This document shows, one piece after another, positions 33,448-43,061 of a DNA stretch of 64,000 nt. The stretch is from Spirochaetales bacterium (GTDB lineage Bacteria > Spirochaetota > Spirochaetia > Treponematales > UBA12059), in assembly GCA_016928955.1 (NCBI GenBank), contig JAFGJV010000039.1, forward strand, positions 57,329 through 121,328, written 5' to 3'. The notes under the pieces were generated by a model. The model made no database searches. It was not told where the DNA came from and saw nothing but the letters and a program-made list of their open reading frames with translations. Numbering within the stretch: the stretch's first letter is position 1; every line of letters starts with the position of its first letter. The position numbers and the translations under genes were made by a program.

Positions 33448-35716
33448 GTGCTTTCACCTCTGGAGTCCCGCGCGCGCGGAAGCCACGTAAGCGCAGGGCA
33501 TTGGTCACCACGGACACGCTGGACAGGGACATGGCCGCGGCCGCTATGACGGGATCCAGAAGCGGTCCGCCGAAGGCGAACAAAAGCCCGGCGGCCACGG
33601 GTATGCCCAGCACATTGTAGCCGAATGCCCAGAAAAGATTCTGCTTGATGACCCGCATGGTGGCCCTGGACAACCCGAGAGACGACACCGCGTCCATGAG
33701 ATCGCTCCTGGCCAGCACGATGTCCGCCGTTTCCGCGGCCACGTCCGTGCCCGAGCCTATGGCTATGCCCACGTCCGCGCGGGCAAGGGCCGGGGCATCG
33801 TTGATGCCGTCCCCTACCATGGCCACAAGGCGCCCTCCGGCCTGTATGCGCGCCACGGCCGCGGCCTTGTCCTCCGGCAGCACCTCGGCCAACACGTGAT
33901 CCACGCCCACATCCGCTGCTATGGCCTGGGCCACTGCGGCAGAATCGCCGGTGATCATCCAGGTTTCAAGGCCTTCCGCCCTCAGGGCCCTGACCGCCGC
34001 CGCGCTGGTGGCTTTAACCGTGTCGGCCACGGCCAAAAGGCCTTCCAGCCGCCCCGCGCGCGCCACCAGCATCACGGTCTTGCCGGCCGCCGCCAGCCGT
34101 TCGTACTCGGCGTCCATGGCGGCCGTGTCGACCCCGCGCTCATCCATGAGCCGCTTGTTGCCAACCAGCACCAGCTCACCGTTGACCGTGGCGCTCACTC
34201 CCCTGCCGGTCTCGGCGTTGAGCCCGCTTGGCTCGTACAGGTCCATGCCGGCGGCCGCCGCGACCACGGCCCTGGCCAGGGGATGCTCGGACCCGCGTTC
34301 CACGGACGCCGCCAAAGCCAGGACACGGCGCCGTTCCAGGTCACCGGCGCTACCGCCCGCGGCCACCACGTCGGTCACAGAGGGGCGGCCTTCCGTTATG
34401 GTGCCCGTCTTGTCAAGAATGATAGCCTGGACGCGGCCAGCCGTCTCCAAGGCCATACCGCTTTTGATGAGTATCCCCAGCTCGGCGCCCTTGCCGGTGC
34501 CCACCATGATGGCCACCGGAGTGGCAAGACCCAGGGCGCAGGGGCACGCTATGGTCAGCACGGCAATAAACACGCGGAGGGCGAATTCCGGCGTCTGCCC
34601 CAGGGCCAGCCACGCCAACGCCGACAGGATGGCTATCCCGGACACCACAGGCACAAACACGCCTGACACCTTGTCCGCCAGGGCCGCTATGGGCGCCTTG
34701 GACCCCTGGGCGTCCTCCACCAGGCGCACGATGCGGGCCAGCGCGGTATCCGCCCCAACGGCCGTGGCCCTGAGCGTGAACATGCCCTGGCCGTTCACCG
34801 TGGCCCCTGACACCTTGTCGCCGGGAGACTTGTCCACCGGCAGGCTTTCCCCGGTCAGCATGGATTCGTCCACGGTCGTGGCGCCGTCCAGCACCACGCC
34901 GTCCACGGGCACCCGCTGACCGGGCAAGACGCGGATGATGTCGCCAACGCCAACCTCGTCCACGGGCAGCTCCAGGTCGCCGCCTTCCTGGACCACAAGG
35001 GCAGTCTTTGGCGCAAGTCCCATGAGTTTCTTGATGGCTGCGGAAGCCCGGCCCTTGGAACGGGCTTCCAGGCCCTTTCCCAAAAGTATGAGGGCAATGA
35101 TGACGCTGGCCGTCTCGAAATACAGGTGGCCGGCCGCACTCGCGTCGCCCAAGGCTATCTGGAACAAGGACAGGACGCTATAGGACACGGCCGCTCCCGT
35201 GCCTATGGCAATCAGGCTGTCCATGTTCGGCGCACGTTTCCACAGGGCGCGGGCACCCACGGCGTAAAAACGCCTTCCCGCCCACAGCGCGGGAAGGGTA
35301 AGTACCAGCTGGGCAAGGCCAAAATTCAAAGGCCGGTGGGACGGGTGCAGGGCCAGGGGCAGGGGCAGGGGCAGGCCAAGCATGTGGCCCATCGATATGT
35401 AGAGCAGGGGCAACGACGACGCAAGCGCCACCAGGAAGCGCCTCCAGGTTTGGCGGGTTTCCCTCTCCTTGGCGGCCGCGTGTTCGTCCACGCTCGCCGG
35501 GGTATCCGCCGCCAAGGCCTCGTAGCCGGCCCGCCTCACCGCAAGCTTGATTTCCGACAGCCGCGTCATAGACGGATCCCAGCGGACGGAGAGCTTCTCG
35601 GCCGCGAAATTCACGCTTGCCTGGCCGACGCCCGGAACACCCGAAACGGCCCGCTCCACGGCGGCAGCGCAGGAAGCGCAGGTCATGCCGCTGATGGGCA
35701 CGCTGATCGTCTTCAT
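33437..35716 (-). CDS. copA: Copper-exporting P1B-type ATPase
   Basis: A 759-aa P1B-1 ATPase. One N-terminal heavy-metal-associated domain with GMTCASC (Cys13, Cys16), about eight membrane helices, the transport motif [12 protein letters not shown], phosphorylation motif DKTGTITEG, and hinge [18 protein letters not shown]; the seventh and eighth helices carry the expected NLFWAFGYN and [16 protein letters not shown]. Cu(I) export is predicted. The start is ATG 35716; 5-prime sequence is only about 9 nt from the expected transcription start, with GGGGG of the operator 4 nt before the ATG acting as the ribosome site. Confidence 0.97.
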   Translation of the reverse strand: MKTISVPISGMTCASCAAAVERAVSGVPGVGQASVNFAAEKLSVRWDPSMTRLSEIKLAVRRAGYEALAADTPASVDEHAAAKERETRQTWRRFLVALASSLPLLYISMGHMLGLPLPLPLALHPSHRPLNFGLAQLVLTLPALWAGRRFYAVGARALWKRAPNMDSLIAIGTGAAVSYSVLSLFQIALGDASAAGHLYFETASVIIALILLGKGLEARSKGRASAAIKKLMGLAPKTALVVQEGGDLELPVDEVGVGDIIRVLPGQRVPVDGVVLDGATTVDESMLTGESLPVDKSPGDKVSGATVNGQGMFTLRATAVGADTALARIVRLVEDAQGSKAPIAALADKVSGVFVPVVSGIAILSALAWLALGQTPEFALRVFIAVLTIACPCALGLATPVAIMVGTGKGAELGILIKSGMALETAGRVQAIILDKTGTITEGRPSVTDVVAAGGSAGDLERRRVLALAASVERGSEHPLARAVVAAAAGMDLYEPSGLNAETGRGVSATVNGELVLVGNKRLMDERGVDTAAMDAEYERLAAAGKTVMLVARAGRLEGLLAVADTVKATSAAAVRALRAEGLETWMITGDSAAVAQAIAADVGVDHVLAEVLPEDKAAAVARIQAGGRLVAMVGDGINDAPALARADVGIAIGSGTDVAAETADIVLARSDLMDAVSSLGLSRATMRVIKQNLFWAFGYNVLGIPVAAGLLFAFGGPLLDPVIAAAAMSLSSVSVVTNALRLRGFRARGTPEVKAHGR

Positions 35717-35717
35717 A

Positions 35718-35734
35718 ATACCCCCTGGGGGTAT
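35718..35734. promoter_or_regulatory. CsoR operator in front of copA
   Basis: ATACCCCCTGGGGGTAT, a perfect 17-bp palindrome around one central base. It matches the G/C-tract pseudopalindrome that CsoR binds. It overlaps the end of the copA -10 element and reaches to 2 bp from the start codon. Confidence 0.88.
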
Positions 35735-35761
35735 AATACTAAGGCTGTGGACGCCGGTCAA
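35733..35761 (-). promoter_or_regulatory. Promoter of copA-csoR
   Basis: On the minus strand TTGACC, 17 bp, TATTAT: nearly a consensus housekeeping promoter, consistent with strong transcription controlled by repression. Confidence 0.8.
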
Positions 35762-35833
35762 GAACGCAAAACCCCCGACGCTGCCTGTTCCTGCTTGCCT
35801 TCTTGGCGCACTCATACGTATTATCTGATGAAT

Positions 35834-35850
35834 AAGACCTTATTGGTCTT
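35834..35850. promoter_or_regulatory. Inverted repeat AAGACC-TTATT-GGTCTT, candidate Rrf2 operator
   Basis: A 17-bp inverted repeat 78 bp upstream of the Rrf2 gene and about 70 bp behind the divergent copA promoter. The 12-mer ACCTTATTGGTC inside it recurs at 63930-63941. Binding by the adjacent regulator is conjecture. Confidence 0.35.
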
Positions 35851-35927
35851 TTGAAAGTCGTTAGTAGCACATCCATGGTGGGCGGCATTCGCGCGGGAAA
35901 GGCGGCCACCGTTTTTGAGGAGCCGGC

Positions 35928-36350
35928 ATGAAGATAAGCACACGATCCCGGTACGGCCTCCGCCTGCTTGCGGAACTGGCCAGAAGGGGCGGCGTCCAAA
36001 CCCAGGTAGCGGAACTGGCGGCGGCCCAGGACATACCGCCCGCCTATGCCGCCAAGCTGGTCGACCCTTTGAGGGCGGCCGGCCTGGTCAGAAGCGCCCG
36101 TGGCCTTGGCGGGGGCATCAGCCTGAGCCGGCGCGCGGCCGACATACGCGTGCTAGAGGCCGTGGAAGCCCTCGAGGGCGACCTCAGCCTGGTCGACTGC
36201 CTGACCAATGGAGCCGACCGCGACTGCCTGGTCAACTGCCCCACGCACAGGCTGTGGGAGGATCTTGAAAACCTGATCAAAGGCTTTCTGGCTGAGCAGA
36301 GCCTGCAAGACCTGGCCGTCAAGGAAAGCCCTGTGGACTATTGCATCTGA
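35928..36350 (+). CDS. Rrf2-family transcriptional regulator, probably iron-sulfur binding
   Basis: A 140-aa winged-helix protein starting MKISTRSRYGLRLLAELAR, the standard Rrf2/IscR opening. DNA-binding helix in PPAYAAKLVDPLRAAGLVRS and the wing with GLGGGISLSR. Three cysteines at 91, 100 and 104 (C-x8-C-x3-C) replace the IscR C-x5-C-x5-C spacing and could hold a 2Fe-2S cluster; a fourth Cys is next to the C-terminus. GAGGAG ribosome site. cysK follows 54 bp downstream, so it may sense iron-sulfur or cysteine status like IscR or CymR. Confidence 0.9.
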   Translation: MKISTRSRYGLRLLAELARRGGVQTQVAELAAAQDIPPAYAAKLVDPLRAAGLVRSARGLGGGISLSRRAADIRVLEAVEALEGDLSLVDCLTNGADRDCLVNCPTHRLWEDLENLIKGFLAEQSLQDLAVKESPVDYCI

Positions 36351-36404
36351 GGCCGCCGCCGCGCCAGGCGCGCGCGGCAGTCCCTCAGTGGTGAAAGGAA
36401 GACC

Positions 36405-37325
36405 ATGATTTTCGACAGCGTTACCCAACTGATAGGCCGCACGCCCTTGGTCCGGCTGGGCGCAATGAACGACACGAAAGCCACCATCCTGCTCAAGCTG
36501 GAGTCCATGAACCCCTTTTCCAGCGTCAAGGACAGGATAGGCCTGGCCATGATCGACGACGCCGAACGGCGGGGGCTCTTAAAGCCCGGCTCGGTCATCG
36601 TGGAGCCGACCAGCGGAAACACCGGCATAGCCTTGGCCGCCGTGGCCGCGTCCAGGGGGTACAGGATCATCCTTACCATGCCCGACACCATGAGCGCCGA
36701 ACGCAGGGCCGTACTCAAGGCATACGGGGCGGAGCTGGTCCTGACCGAGGGCGCCAAAGGCATGCGCGGGGCCATAGACAAGGCCGCCGAGCTGGCGCGG
36801 GCAACGCCGAATTCCTTCATGCCCATGCAGTTCGAGAACCAGGCCAATCCCGCGGTTCACAAGCGCACCACGGCCGTGGAAATCTGGGACGACACTGGCG
36901 GTTCGGTGGACATATTCGTGGCCGGCGTGGGCACGGGCGGCACCCTTGGCGGCACCGGCGCGGCCCTCAAGGAGCGCAAGCCCGGCCTGCGCCTGGTGGC
37001 CGTGGAGCCGGACGACTCGCCGGTGCTGTCTGGGGGCAAGGCGGCCAGCCACCGCATACAGGGGATCGGCGCCGGGTTTGTGCCGCCCATACTGGACACC
37101 AGCCTGATAGACGAAATCCTGACCGTCAAGCATCAGGATGCCGGAGAGACTGCCAGGCGCCTGTCCCGGGAAGAGGCCATACTGTCCGGCATATCGTCAG
37201 GCGCCAACGTATGGGCCGCGCTCAAGCTGGCGCGGCGGCCAGAAAACGCCGGATCCACCATCGTCACCATCGTGTGCGACACCGGGGAGCGGTATCTGTC
37301 CACCTGGTTGTGGGAAGACGCCTGA
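36405..37325 (+). CDS. cysK: Cysteine synthase A (O-acetylserine sulfhydrylase)
   Basis: A 306-aa PLP enzyme that makes cysteine from O-acetylserine and sulfide. Schiff-base Lys in [16 protein letters not shown], the substrate loop [13 protein letters not shown], phosphate-binding [12 protein letters not shown] and [15 protein letters not shown] near the C-terminus. AAAGGAAGA ribosome site. Probably cotranscribed with the Rrf2 regulator, followed by a bidirectional terminator. Confidence 0.97.
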   Translation: MIFDSVTQLIGRTPLVRLGAMNDTKATILLKLESMNPFSSVKDRIGLAMIDDAERRGLLKPGSVIVEPTSGNTGIALAAVAASRGYRIILTMPDTMSAERRAVLKAYGAELVLTEGAKGMRGAIDKAAELARATPNSFMPMQFENQANPAVHKRTTAVEIWDDTGGSVDIFVAGVGTGGTLGGTGAALKERKPGLRLVAVEPDDSPVLSGGKAASHRIQGIGAGFVPPILDTSLIDEILTVKHQDAGETARRLSREEAILSGISSGANVWAALKLARRPENAGSTIVTIVCDTGERYLSTWLWEDA

Positions 37326-37330
37326 GCGCA

Positions 37331-37370
37331 AAAAAAGGCCGCCCGCTTGTAACACGGGCGGCCGTTCTTT
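37331..37370. terminator. Bidirectional terminator between cysK and the 37418 gene
   Basis: GGCCGCCCG and CGGGCGGCC (37337-37345 and 37355-37363) around a 9-nt loop. The A-run on the left gives a T-run for the minus-strand gene and GTTCTTT on the right serves cysK. Confidence 0.88.
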
Positions 37371-37417
37371 ATAACCGCGATGGCTGGCGGCAACGGCGTC
37401 GTCGCCAAAACCCTCTA

Positions 37418-38911
37418 TCAGGGCAGACTGGACATAAGGTCCTTGGCTACCGCTTCCCTTGCCACTTGCATGAGGGCGGCGGAACGCGCCCCCGCTTCGT
37501 CCGCGGCCACGGCCACAAACACTTTTTCCGTGGCATACAAGACCATGCCTGTGGCCAGGTCCACGCAGGTAACGCTCATGCGCGCGGTGGCCTGCCACAT
37601 GGAGCCATCCTTGACCGCGCCCTCAACCCGGGCCGAGCCAAAAATGAAGCGGGACAGGGCCGGAGAGTACCGGGCTTTTGCCTGCGCGACGATGGCGCTC
37701 GTGTTGCCTGACAAGACCAAAGCGGGGTCAATGGGAGCGAGTCCCACCTTGAAGCGTTCCTTGGCCATGCTGTCAAACAGGCCCTTTTCCGCAACGCTGG
37801 TCGGGCTTGCCGCGCCGTCAGCGCCCACATCGACCACATACACGCCCGTGGGCACGGTACGCGCGTCGCTCGCTATCACGTAGTCAAAGCTCAAGGTGCG
37901 CGTGGACAGGTCCTCGTCCAGGGCAGTTACGTAACCGTCATACTTGGCCGGAATGCGGTCCATCAGGTCCCGGGTGGAATCCAGGTTCAGCCTGAAGACA
38001 AAACTGGCTTTGCCGACAAAATTGGGTTCGGGCGGCGCAAAGCTGATGACGCCTTTGGCGTCCGTGAGCCCGCGCTCAGTCCTGGTCAGGATACGGCCGT
38101 TGGTGTTGCGGTACTGGTATACCATGCTGACCTCGGCGCCGGGTATGCCGGGCGCGGCCGAACCTTCTCCGTACACCAGCCTGGCGGAGAATGGTTTGGC
38201 GTATGCCTTGCCCATGGAAACCGACGTGGGCGAATCCAGGCGCTCAAAGCGGACTTTCCCGAGCACGGTCCGTGCCTTGTTGATGTTGCGTTCCAGCTTG
38301 ATGTCGGCGTTGTCCACGGTGCCGCTGGAAGCCGCCACGGCAGCTTCCACGTAGCTCTTAACGGCGTCGAACACGCGGCCGGATGCGACGGCGGCGTCAC
38401 CGGCGGCTTCCGGCTTGGATACGGCGTCCTCCTGCTCTTTGAACAGGGCGGCTATCCTGACCTTCTCCTTGTTGAGGTCCGTTGTCACGTACGAAGCCAG
38501 GATGTACAGGGTTACGGCCCCGCTTTTTTCCTTGACCTCGGTGCGCTCCTTGATTTGGAACCCTGCTATGCGCCCCGCCGACTCGGCCTTTACGGTCTGG
38601 ACTATGTCCGCCTGGTAGGAATCCAGGGACGCCTTGGCCACGGCCGTGCTTTCCGCCGTCACTTTGACGCCCATGTAGGTCATGATGGACGACACGAGGT
38701 TGGCGGTGGCGTCATCCAGGGCCAGCGACACGTTTCCGTCCTTGACGGCGGCGTGCCCCACAAAATAGGTGTATGTGGAATCGGGCGCCGGCGTCCGGAG
38801 GGCCCAGTCCGGCGGAGCCGACGAACGCGACGCGCCCGTGGATACGCAGGAAGCCAAAGCCAGGACGAGCGCCAGGGCGCCCGCCAACAGCCGAACTTCA
38901 GTTTTGTTCAT
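37418..38911 (-). CDS. LPP20-type lipoprotein
   Basis: A 497-aa lipoprotein with lipobox LALASC near residue 22. Residues about 35-180 match the LPP20 pattern (PPDWALRTPAPDSTYTYFVG, then a helix with repeated Ala and DATANLVSSIMTYMGVKV). The rest contains an Ig-like segment (ERGLTDAKGVISFAPPEPNF) and a C-terminal alpha/beta region. A GGAGGT site precedes ATG 38911. First (most upstream) of the LPP20-type genes is the 39884-40954 gene; all three read leftward, about 150-200 bp apart. Function unknown. Confidence 0.8.
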   Translation of the reverse strand: MNKTEVRLLAGALALVLALASCVSTGASRSSAPPDWALRTPAPDSTYTYFVGHAAVKDGNVSLALDDATANLVSSIMTYMGVKVTAESTAVAKASLDSYQADIVQTVKAESAGRIAGFQIKERTEVKEKSGAVTLYILASYVTTDLNKEKVRIAALFKEQEDAVSKPEAAGDAAVASGRVFDAVKSYVEAAVAASSGTVDNADIKLERNINKARTVLGKVRFERLDSPTSVSMGKAYAKPFSARLVYGEGSAAPGIPGAEVSMVYQYRNTNGRILTRTERGLTDAKGVISFAPPEPNFVGKASFVFRLNLDSTRDLMDRIPAKYDGYVTALDEDLSTRTLSFDYVIASDARTVPTGVYVVDVGADGAASPTSVAEKGLFDSMAKERFKVGLAPIDPALVLSGNTSAIVAQAKARYSPALSRFIFGSARVEGAVKDGSMWQATARMSVTCVDLATGMVLYATEKVFVAVAADEAGARSAALMQVAREAVAKDLMSSLP

Positions 38912-38955
38912 GGTGTACCTCCACTGGCTTGGGAGCGTGGCACGAAATGCCGGAA

Positions 38956-38999
38956 AGCGCCTCAAACGGCGGCCAGCGTCAGCCGCCGTTTGAGGCGCT
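38956..38999. terminator. 17-bp stem hairpin between two lipoprotein genes
   Basis: Perfect inverted repeat (AGCGCCTCAAACGGCGG and its complement) with a 10-nt loop. There is only TT after it on the minus strand, so it may be an mRNA-stabilising or weak termination hairpin rather than a full terminator. Confidence 0.55.
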
Positions 39000-39065
39000 C
39001 TTGCTCGCGACGCCACGGCCGGGGCCACGGGGGCCGCGGCAAGGCGTCACGATGTGCGCACGACA

Positions 39066-39100
39066 GTGTCCTTCCAGAACCGGAGGAACCGGAAGGACAC
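39066..39100. repeat. 10-bp inverted repeat after the 39111 gene
   Basis: GTGTCCTTCC and GGAAGGACAC with a 15-nt loop, immediately downstream of the stop codon at 39111. No T-run. Confidence 0.5.
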
Positions 39101-39110
39101 CGCGGAATTC

Positions 39111-39776
39111 TTAGAAACCTTCGTAGAAAGCGTTCTGGACGGCCTCTATGGCGCGTTCCTTCTCGGGAGTCTTGGGCTCGTCGGCCGCCGCGCCCTTGAG
39201 GATCATGTCCAGCTGCTGGGTGAGCATATCCTTGTCTATGGTCCACAGCTGGATGACGCGGTAGGTCCTGGTGTCGGGCTTGCCCTCCGGGGTATAGGTC
39301 TGGAGATAGGTCCACCAGGAGTCTTCCATCATGAAGCCTGAGAACTTGGTCTCGGACGCTATCTTGACCACGCGCTCCATGTAGGTCTCGATCTTGTCCT
39401 TGTCGCCAACCTGGGCGCCGGCAAAGGTATCCTTGACGCGGACGCCCATCAGGGTGGATATGCGGGTAATGGCGTCAAGCCTGGCGGCTGCCAGCTCGGC
39501 TCCCTCGCGCGAGTCGCCGTCCTGCTCCACGATGACCACGAACTTGCCCTGGTAGTCGGGCATCTTCTCCACGTACTTGTATCCCTTGAGGGCTTCCATC
39601 AGCCACTGCGGAGGATTGGCTCCCCAGGCCGTGCCGCGATGCTCCAGGATCTTGGGAGGATAGGCCACGGTCATGTCGCGGCCAACGGGGTCGTCTTTGG
39701 GCTCAGGCTCGCTCACGCAGGACGCGACGGCGACCACGGCCAACGCCACCATCAGGATACCGATAAATTTCTTCAC
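39111..39776 (-). CDS. LPP20-type lipoprotein
   Basis: A 221-aa protein with lipoprotein signal MKKFIGILMVALAVVAVAS and Cys20. The mature protein contains GANPPQWLMEALKGYKYVEK (a typical P-x-W opening), a helix with AARLDAITRISTLMGVRVKD, and a C-terminal YRVIQLWTIDKDMLTQQLD segment. This is the LPP20 domain and little else. A-rich, good AGGAGG-type site upstream (CAAGGAGG). It lies between two other lipoproteins of the same build. Function unknown; the domain occurs in outer-membrane lipoproteins such as LPP20 and FlgP. Confidence 0.82.
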   Translation of the reverse strand: MKKFIGILMVALAVVAVASCVSEPEPKDDPVGRDMTVAYPPKILEHRGTAWGANPPQWLMEALKGYKYVEKMPDYQGKFVVIVEQDGDSREGAELAAARLDAITRISTLMGVRVKDTFAGAQVGDKDKIETYMERVVKIASETKFSGFMMEDSWWTYLQTYTPEGKPDTRTYRVIQLWTIDKDMLTQQLDMILKGAAADEPKTPEKERAIEAVQNAFYEGF

Positions 39777-39883
39777 GACAACCTCCTTGCAGGTCTTACC
39801 ACTTTCATGTCCGGCCGCGTCGAGCGCCGGCTACTCTTGTATGTCGAACGCGCGCCTCAATCCAGCCGCGCGTGCGCATCCCC

Positions 39884-40954
39884 TCACAAGCCGCTGTTGA
39901 ACGTAAACGCCTTGCCCCTGCTGAACACCAGGTAGATATCAGGCATGCCGGCGCGGTCGGCCGCGTCGTATATGGCGTCCTCTACCTTGTCCGAGGTTTT
40001 GAACGTGTACAGGTACAGCCGCGTCTCGGCGGCAGAATAGGACGCCTGCTCCACTTCGCGCACCGACTTGGCCAGGGCCCTCCTGAGGGAGCTTACGGCC
40101 CGGGAATCGGGCGTGTTCTGGATGACCACCTCGTAGCGTATGCCGCGTGACAGGGCGCCCTTGATCAAGGACTTGGACTGGTCGATCAGCCGGGGCATGA
40201 TGGCCGACACGGACTGCATGACTGTGTTGTTGACGGCATCCTGGCTGGAATACGGGCTCATGCCCTGCGGGCTCTGGTACGATATGCTGCCCAGAAGCTG
40301 GGCCGTGGACGTGTCGTAGAATTTCATGGCGCCCTGGACCGTGGCGTAGTGCCTGGTTTCCTTGGCGCTGGTCGCCACCGTAAAGGCTATCTCCACGTAC
40401 ACGTCCGCGTTGTTTTTCTGCGCTATGTACTGGATCAGGTCTATGGATCCGCCGGTTTCGGCCTGGTAGGCGGCCAGCTGGTCCTTCTTGTTGCGCTCTA
40501 TCTGGTCAAAATCGACGACGTTGAGGCCGAGTTTCTGGATCAGGTACGCGTTAGCCTGGCTCACGGCCACTTTGGCCGTCTGGGGATCCAGCCCGGTTTC
40601 CGTGTCGTAGTACACCATGTACTGCAGACGCGCCAGATAGTTGCTGAGGAGGGCTTCCTCTTCCGGCGTGAGGACTCCCGGTGCCGGCGGCGGCACATCG
40701 GTGGCGCTGTCGCCCGAGACGGCGGCTGGGTCGGACTCGTCCGTGTCTCCTGATTCGGTGGTTCCCGAGGAAGTGCCGCCCGTGGACGGGGTCCCCTGAA
40801 CCAGGGCCACGGCTCTGTCCTTGTACGCCTGGTTGGTATCGTCCGACTGGTCCGATTCGGCTGTCTGACCCGAGCTGGAAGCGGGTTCGGGCTGGCTGAC
40901 GCAAGACGACAACAAGGCCGCGGCCGCGACCACGGCGAAAAGTGTTCTGTTCAT
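39884..40954 (-). CDS. Lipoprotein with acidic Ser/Thr-rich linker
   Basis: A 356-aa lipoprotein (lipobox ALLSSC, start MNRTLFAVVAAAALLSS). Residues 22-90 are a disordered linker rich in Ser, Thr, Asp, Glu and Gly. The folded part begins LTPEEEALLSNYLARLQYMV and alternates helices and strands (VDFDQIERNKKDQLAAYQAE, NNADVYVEIAFTVATSA, FYDTSTAQLLGSISYQS), consistent with two TolB-N-like or FlgT-like alpha/beta subdomains. GGAAGG site before the ATG. It is the most upstream of three consecutive lipoprotein genes and probably carries their promoter. Confidence 0.78.
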   Translation of the reverse strand: MNRTLFAVVAAAALLSSCVSQPEPASSSGQTAESDQSDDTNQAYKDRAVALVQGTPSTGGTSSGTTESGDTDESDPAAVSGDSATDVPPPAPGVLTPEEEALLSNYLARLQYMVYYDTETGLDPQTAKVAVSQANAYLIQKLGLNVVDFDQIERNKKDQLAAYQAETGGSIDLIQYIAQKNNADVYVEIAFTVATSAKETRHYATVQGAMKFYDTSTAQLLGSISYQSPQGMSPYSSQDAVNNTVMQSVSAIMPRLIDQSKSLIKGALSRGIRYEVVIQNTPDSRAVSSLRRALAKSVREVEQASYSAAETRLYLYTFKTSDKVEDAIYDAADRAGMPDIYLVFSRGKAFTFNSGL

Positions 40955-41077
40955 CGAGGTCCTTCCTGTATTACGGAATGCAACTATAGCGCGCAGGTTA
41001 CAGGAAAACAAATCCAAGCGGCGACAAAGGCCGCGGTATCACAATCAGGGAGCGTACAGCGCGCCGTTTCAGCCTTT

Positions 41078-41116
41078 GGGGTAGCTCTAAAAAACCCCGT
41101 GGTTAGTAGAGGCGCC
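41078..41116. repeat. REP-like hairpin related to the 62 kb element
   Basis: Read on the minus strand, CCTCTACTAACCACGGGG followed by TTTTTTAGAG matches the right hairpin of the 103-bp element (CCTCTAAAAACCATGGGGG, TTTTGAGG). It lies just downstream of the stop codon of the 41123 gene and may also terminate it. Confidence 0.55.
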
Positions 41117-41122
41117 CTTAGG

Positions 41123-42991
41123 TCACTCGGTTCCCGCTGCCGGGATGTCCACATATCTTACCAGGAGGGAGTCTATCAGCGCCGAGCCAAGCGCGCCAAA
41201 GCGCAGGGCCGCGCCCGACAGGTCCGGCGTGGCTATCCACGGACCCTTGACGGACAAGCCGACCCGTCCGGCCGGATCCACGACCAACGCGTCAAAGGCG
41301 CCTGATTCCGTCGGCAGGCGGCCAAGACTCTCCTTGCCGTGGCTGGCCAGGCCATCGGAGCGGATGCTGACCACGGTTCCGTCCGGAAGGGCAAAGTCCG
41401 CTGTCCAGACGCCCCGGACCGTTCCCAGGCGCACCTCGACCGGCCCGCCGGACAGGGGCGATCCCGCAACAGCAAGGCCGTCGGCTTGGCCTAGACGCGC
41501 AAGACCGCCTTTGACAACCACGTTTCCGAGCGCGCCAAGGCCCGGCCCCGGCTCGGCCGTCTCAAAACCGGAAGCGACAACCAGGCGCCTTCCGTACTCC
41601 GCCATGGCGCTGATGAGATACGCGGGAAACGGCCCCTCAAGCACGGCAAGATCCATGACCACCAGGGGTGCGTCGGCTTCAAGCACGGCCTCCGAGCTGC
41701 GCAAACGCAGGCCCGGTTCCACGCCCAGGCTGACCTCAGGGGCGCCGGTACCGTTGACGGCAAACGACACGGACAGGGAATCGCCGTCCTGCCGCAGGGT
41801 CCAGGCAAGCACGCCGCCGGCCGCGGGCACCGGCAAGGACGACACCAGCTCCCGGCCGTATACCCGGAGCCACTGGCGGCCTTCCCTTACCCCGAGCTCG
41901 AGCGTCGCCTCCCCGCTTTCCGCCCTGCCGCTGACCAGCACGGCGTCCAGCTCAGCAAAATCGCGGCCCGGCAGGCTTCCCACGCGTATGGCTATGGACG
42001 TGTGAAGCCCAGAAGCAAGGGCCAGGGCGGAGGCCGGAAGGGCAACGTCGTCGCCAAGGACCATGCCAAAGTCGTTGCCGGAGGATTCAGGATAGGCCCG
42101 GGACGCCAGGCGCACGGACGGCTCGGGATCGCTCCCGCCCAGGTACAGAGCCGCGCCCTTGAAGGAATAGCGCCAGCGAACGGGGAGGGGCACCTGCCCC
42201 ACCAGATCGGCTCCGTCTACGCGGACTGGAATTTCCACTGAAACGCTAGCCGGAGCGACCAGCCTGAAGCCGTCCGGGGGGCGCTCGGGATACAGATGGA
42301 CGGATACTTCGTATATACCGCTCATCAGGGGCGCTTCCCAGGACAGGCGGTCCAGACGCGCTTCGTCGGCGTAGCCTTCCAGGACCGGCAACCCGTCTAC
42401 GTCCCAGCGTATCCAGGGACGCGACCAGCGGGTGTTCGCCCGTCCCAGCTTGACCAAAACCGGATCACCCTCGGCCACAGCGGACGGATATACGCTGAGC
42501 GCCAACTCGGGCGGCGGCCCCTCGAGCACCAGGAGCACGCGGGTTATGTCGAACAGCCGGGTGCCGGCGTCGTCATAACCGGATACTTGCAGGAAATAAT
42601 AGCCGGGCTCAAGGCCAGAAGGCAGGATGACGGGGGACAACTCGGACAGAAGGTCGTCCAGGGCCAAAGCCTGGTCGTTGCCCCGGTAGGATCCGTCCAC
42701 AAAGCGCAGGGAACCTCGTACATGGCCGGCCGTATCGGAGAGCAGTATGTCCAAAGCGGCTGGATCCGGAGCGCCTGGCCGCGCGTCCAGGGCAAGATCC
42801 AGGGGCTTGCCTAGCGCCACCGCCATGCCGTCGCGGATATCCTGGCGGCCCTGCGACAGATCCACCTGGTACATCTTGCCGAGCTCCTCGCTGTTCCACA
42901 GGTCGGCGCTCATGTCGCAGGCCGACAGGGCGAGGAAAAACAGCGCTGCAACCGCGGGCAAGGCGCGGCCGGGGATCCGGTACCGAGGCAT
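41123..42991 (-). CDS. Large lipoprotein with Ig-like and lectin-like regions
   Basis: A 622-aa lipoprotein with lipobox LALSAC near residue 25. The sequence is almost entirely beta: an N-terminal region with PVILPSGLEPGYYFLQVSGY (Ig-like), then about residues 265-480 of a concanavalin-like character (LHTSIAIRVGSLPGRDFAEL, LAWTLRQDGDSLSVSFAVNG, a LamG-type pattern). No catalytic motif. TATACT lies 7 nt before the ATG and TTGGGA 18 bp further up; no ribosome site, so leaderless. Probably a surface adhesin or carbohydrate-binding protein, which is inference. Confidence 0.75.
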   Translation of the reverse strand: MPRYRIPGRALPAVAALFFLALSACDMSADLWNSEELGKMYQVDLSQGRQDIRDGMAVALGKPLDLALDARPGAPDPAALDILLSDTAGHVRGSLRFVDGSYRGNDQALALDDLLSELSPVILPSGLEPGYYFLQVSGYDDAGTRLFDITRVLLVLEGPPPELALSVYPSAVAEGDPVLVKLGRANTRWSRPWIRWDVDGLPVLEGYADEARLDRLSWEAPLMSGIYEVSVHLYPERPPDGFRLVAPASVSVEIPVRVDGADLVGQVPLPVRWRYSFKGAALYLGGSDPEPSVRLASRAYPESSGNDFGMVLGDDVALPASALALASGLHTSIAIRVGSLPGRDFAELDAVLVSGRAESGEATLELGVREGRQWLRVYGRELVSSLPVPAAGGVLAWTLRQDGDSLSVSFAVNGTGAPEVSLGVEPGLRLRSSEAVLEADAPLVVMDLAVLEGPFPAYLISAMAEYGRRLVVASGFETAEPGPGLGALGNVVVKGGLARLGQADGLAVAGSPLSGGPVEVRLGTVRGVWTADFALPDGTVVSIRSDGLASHGKESLGRLPTESGAFDALVVDPAGRVGLSVKGPWIATPDLSGAALRFGALGSALIDSLLVRYVDIPAAGTE

Positions 42992-43061
42992 CAGTACAAG
43001 TATACCACCACAGCGCCGCTATTCCCAACGCAAAGAGGGCGGCGAAAAAAACGGCCGGACC

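Noticed and set aside
35340..35375. Tandem CAGGGG repeats inside copA
   Set aside because: This is a coding low-complexity run for Leu-Pro pairs between membrane segments; the frame is intact and the repeat is too short to be a separate feature.
38956..39100. Two strong hairpins read as a CRISPR-like or attenuator array
   Set aside because: Only two unrelated inverted repeats with different arms, no regular spacing, and each lies at a gene end.
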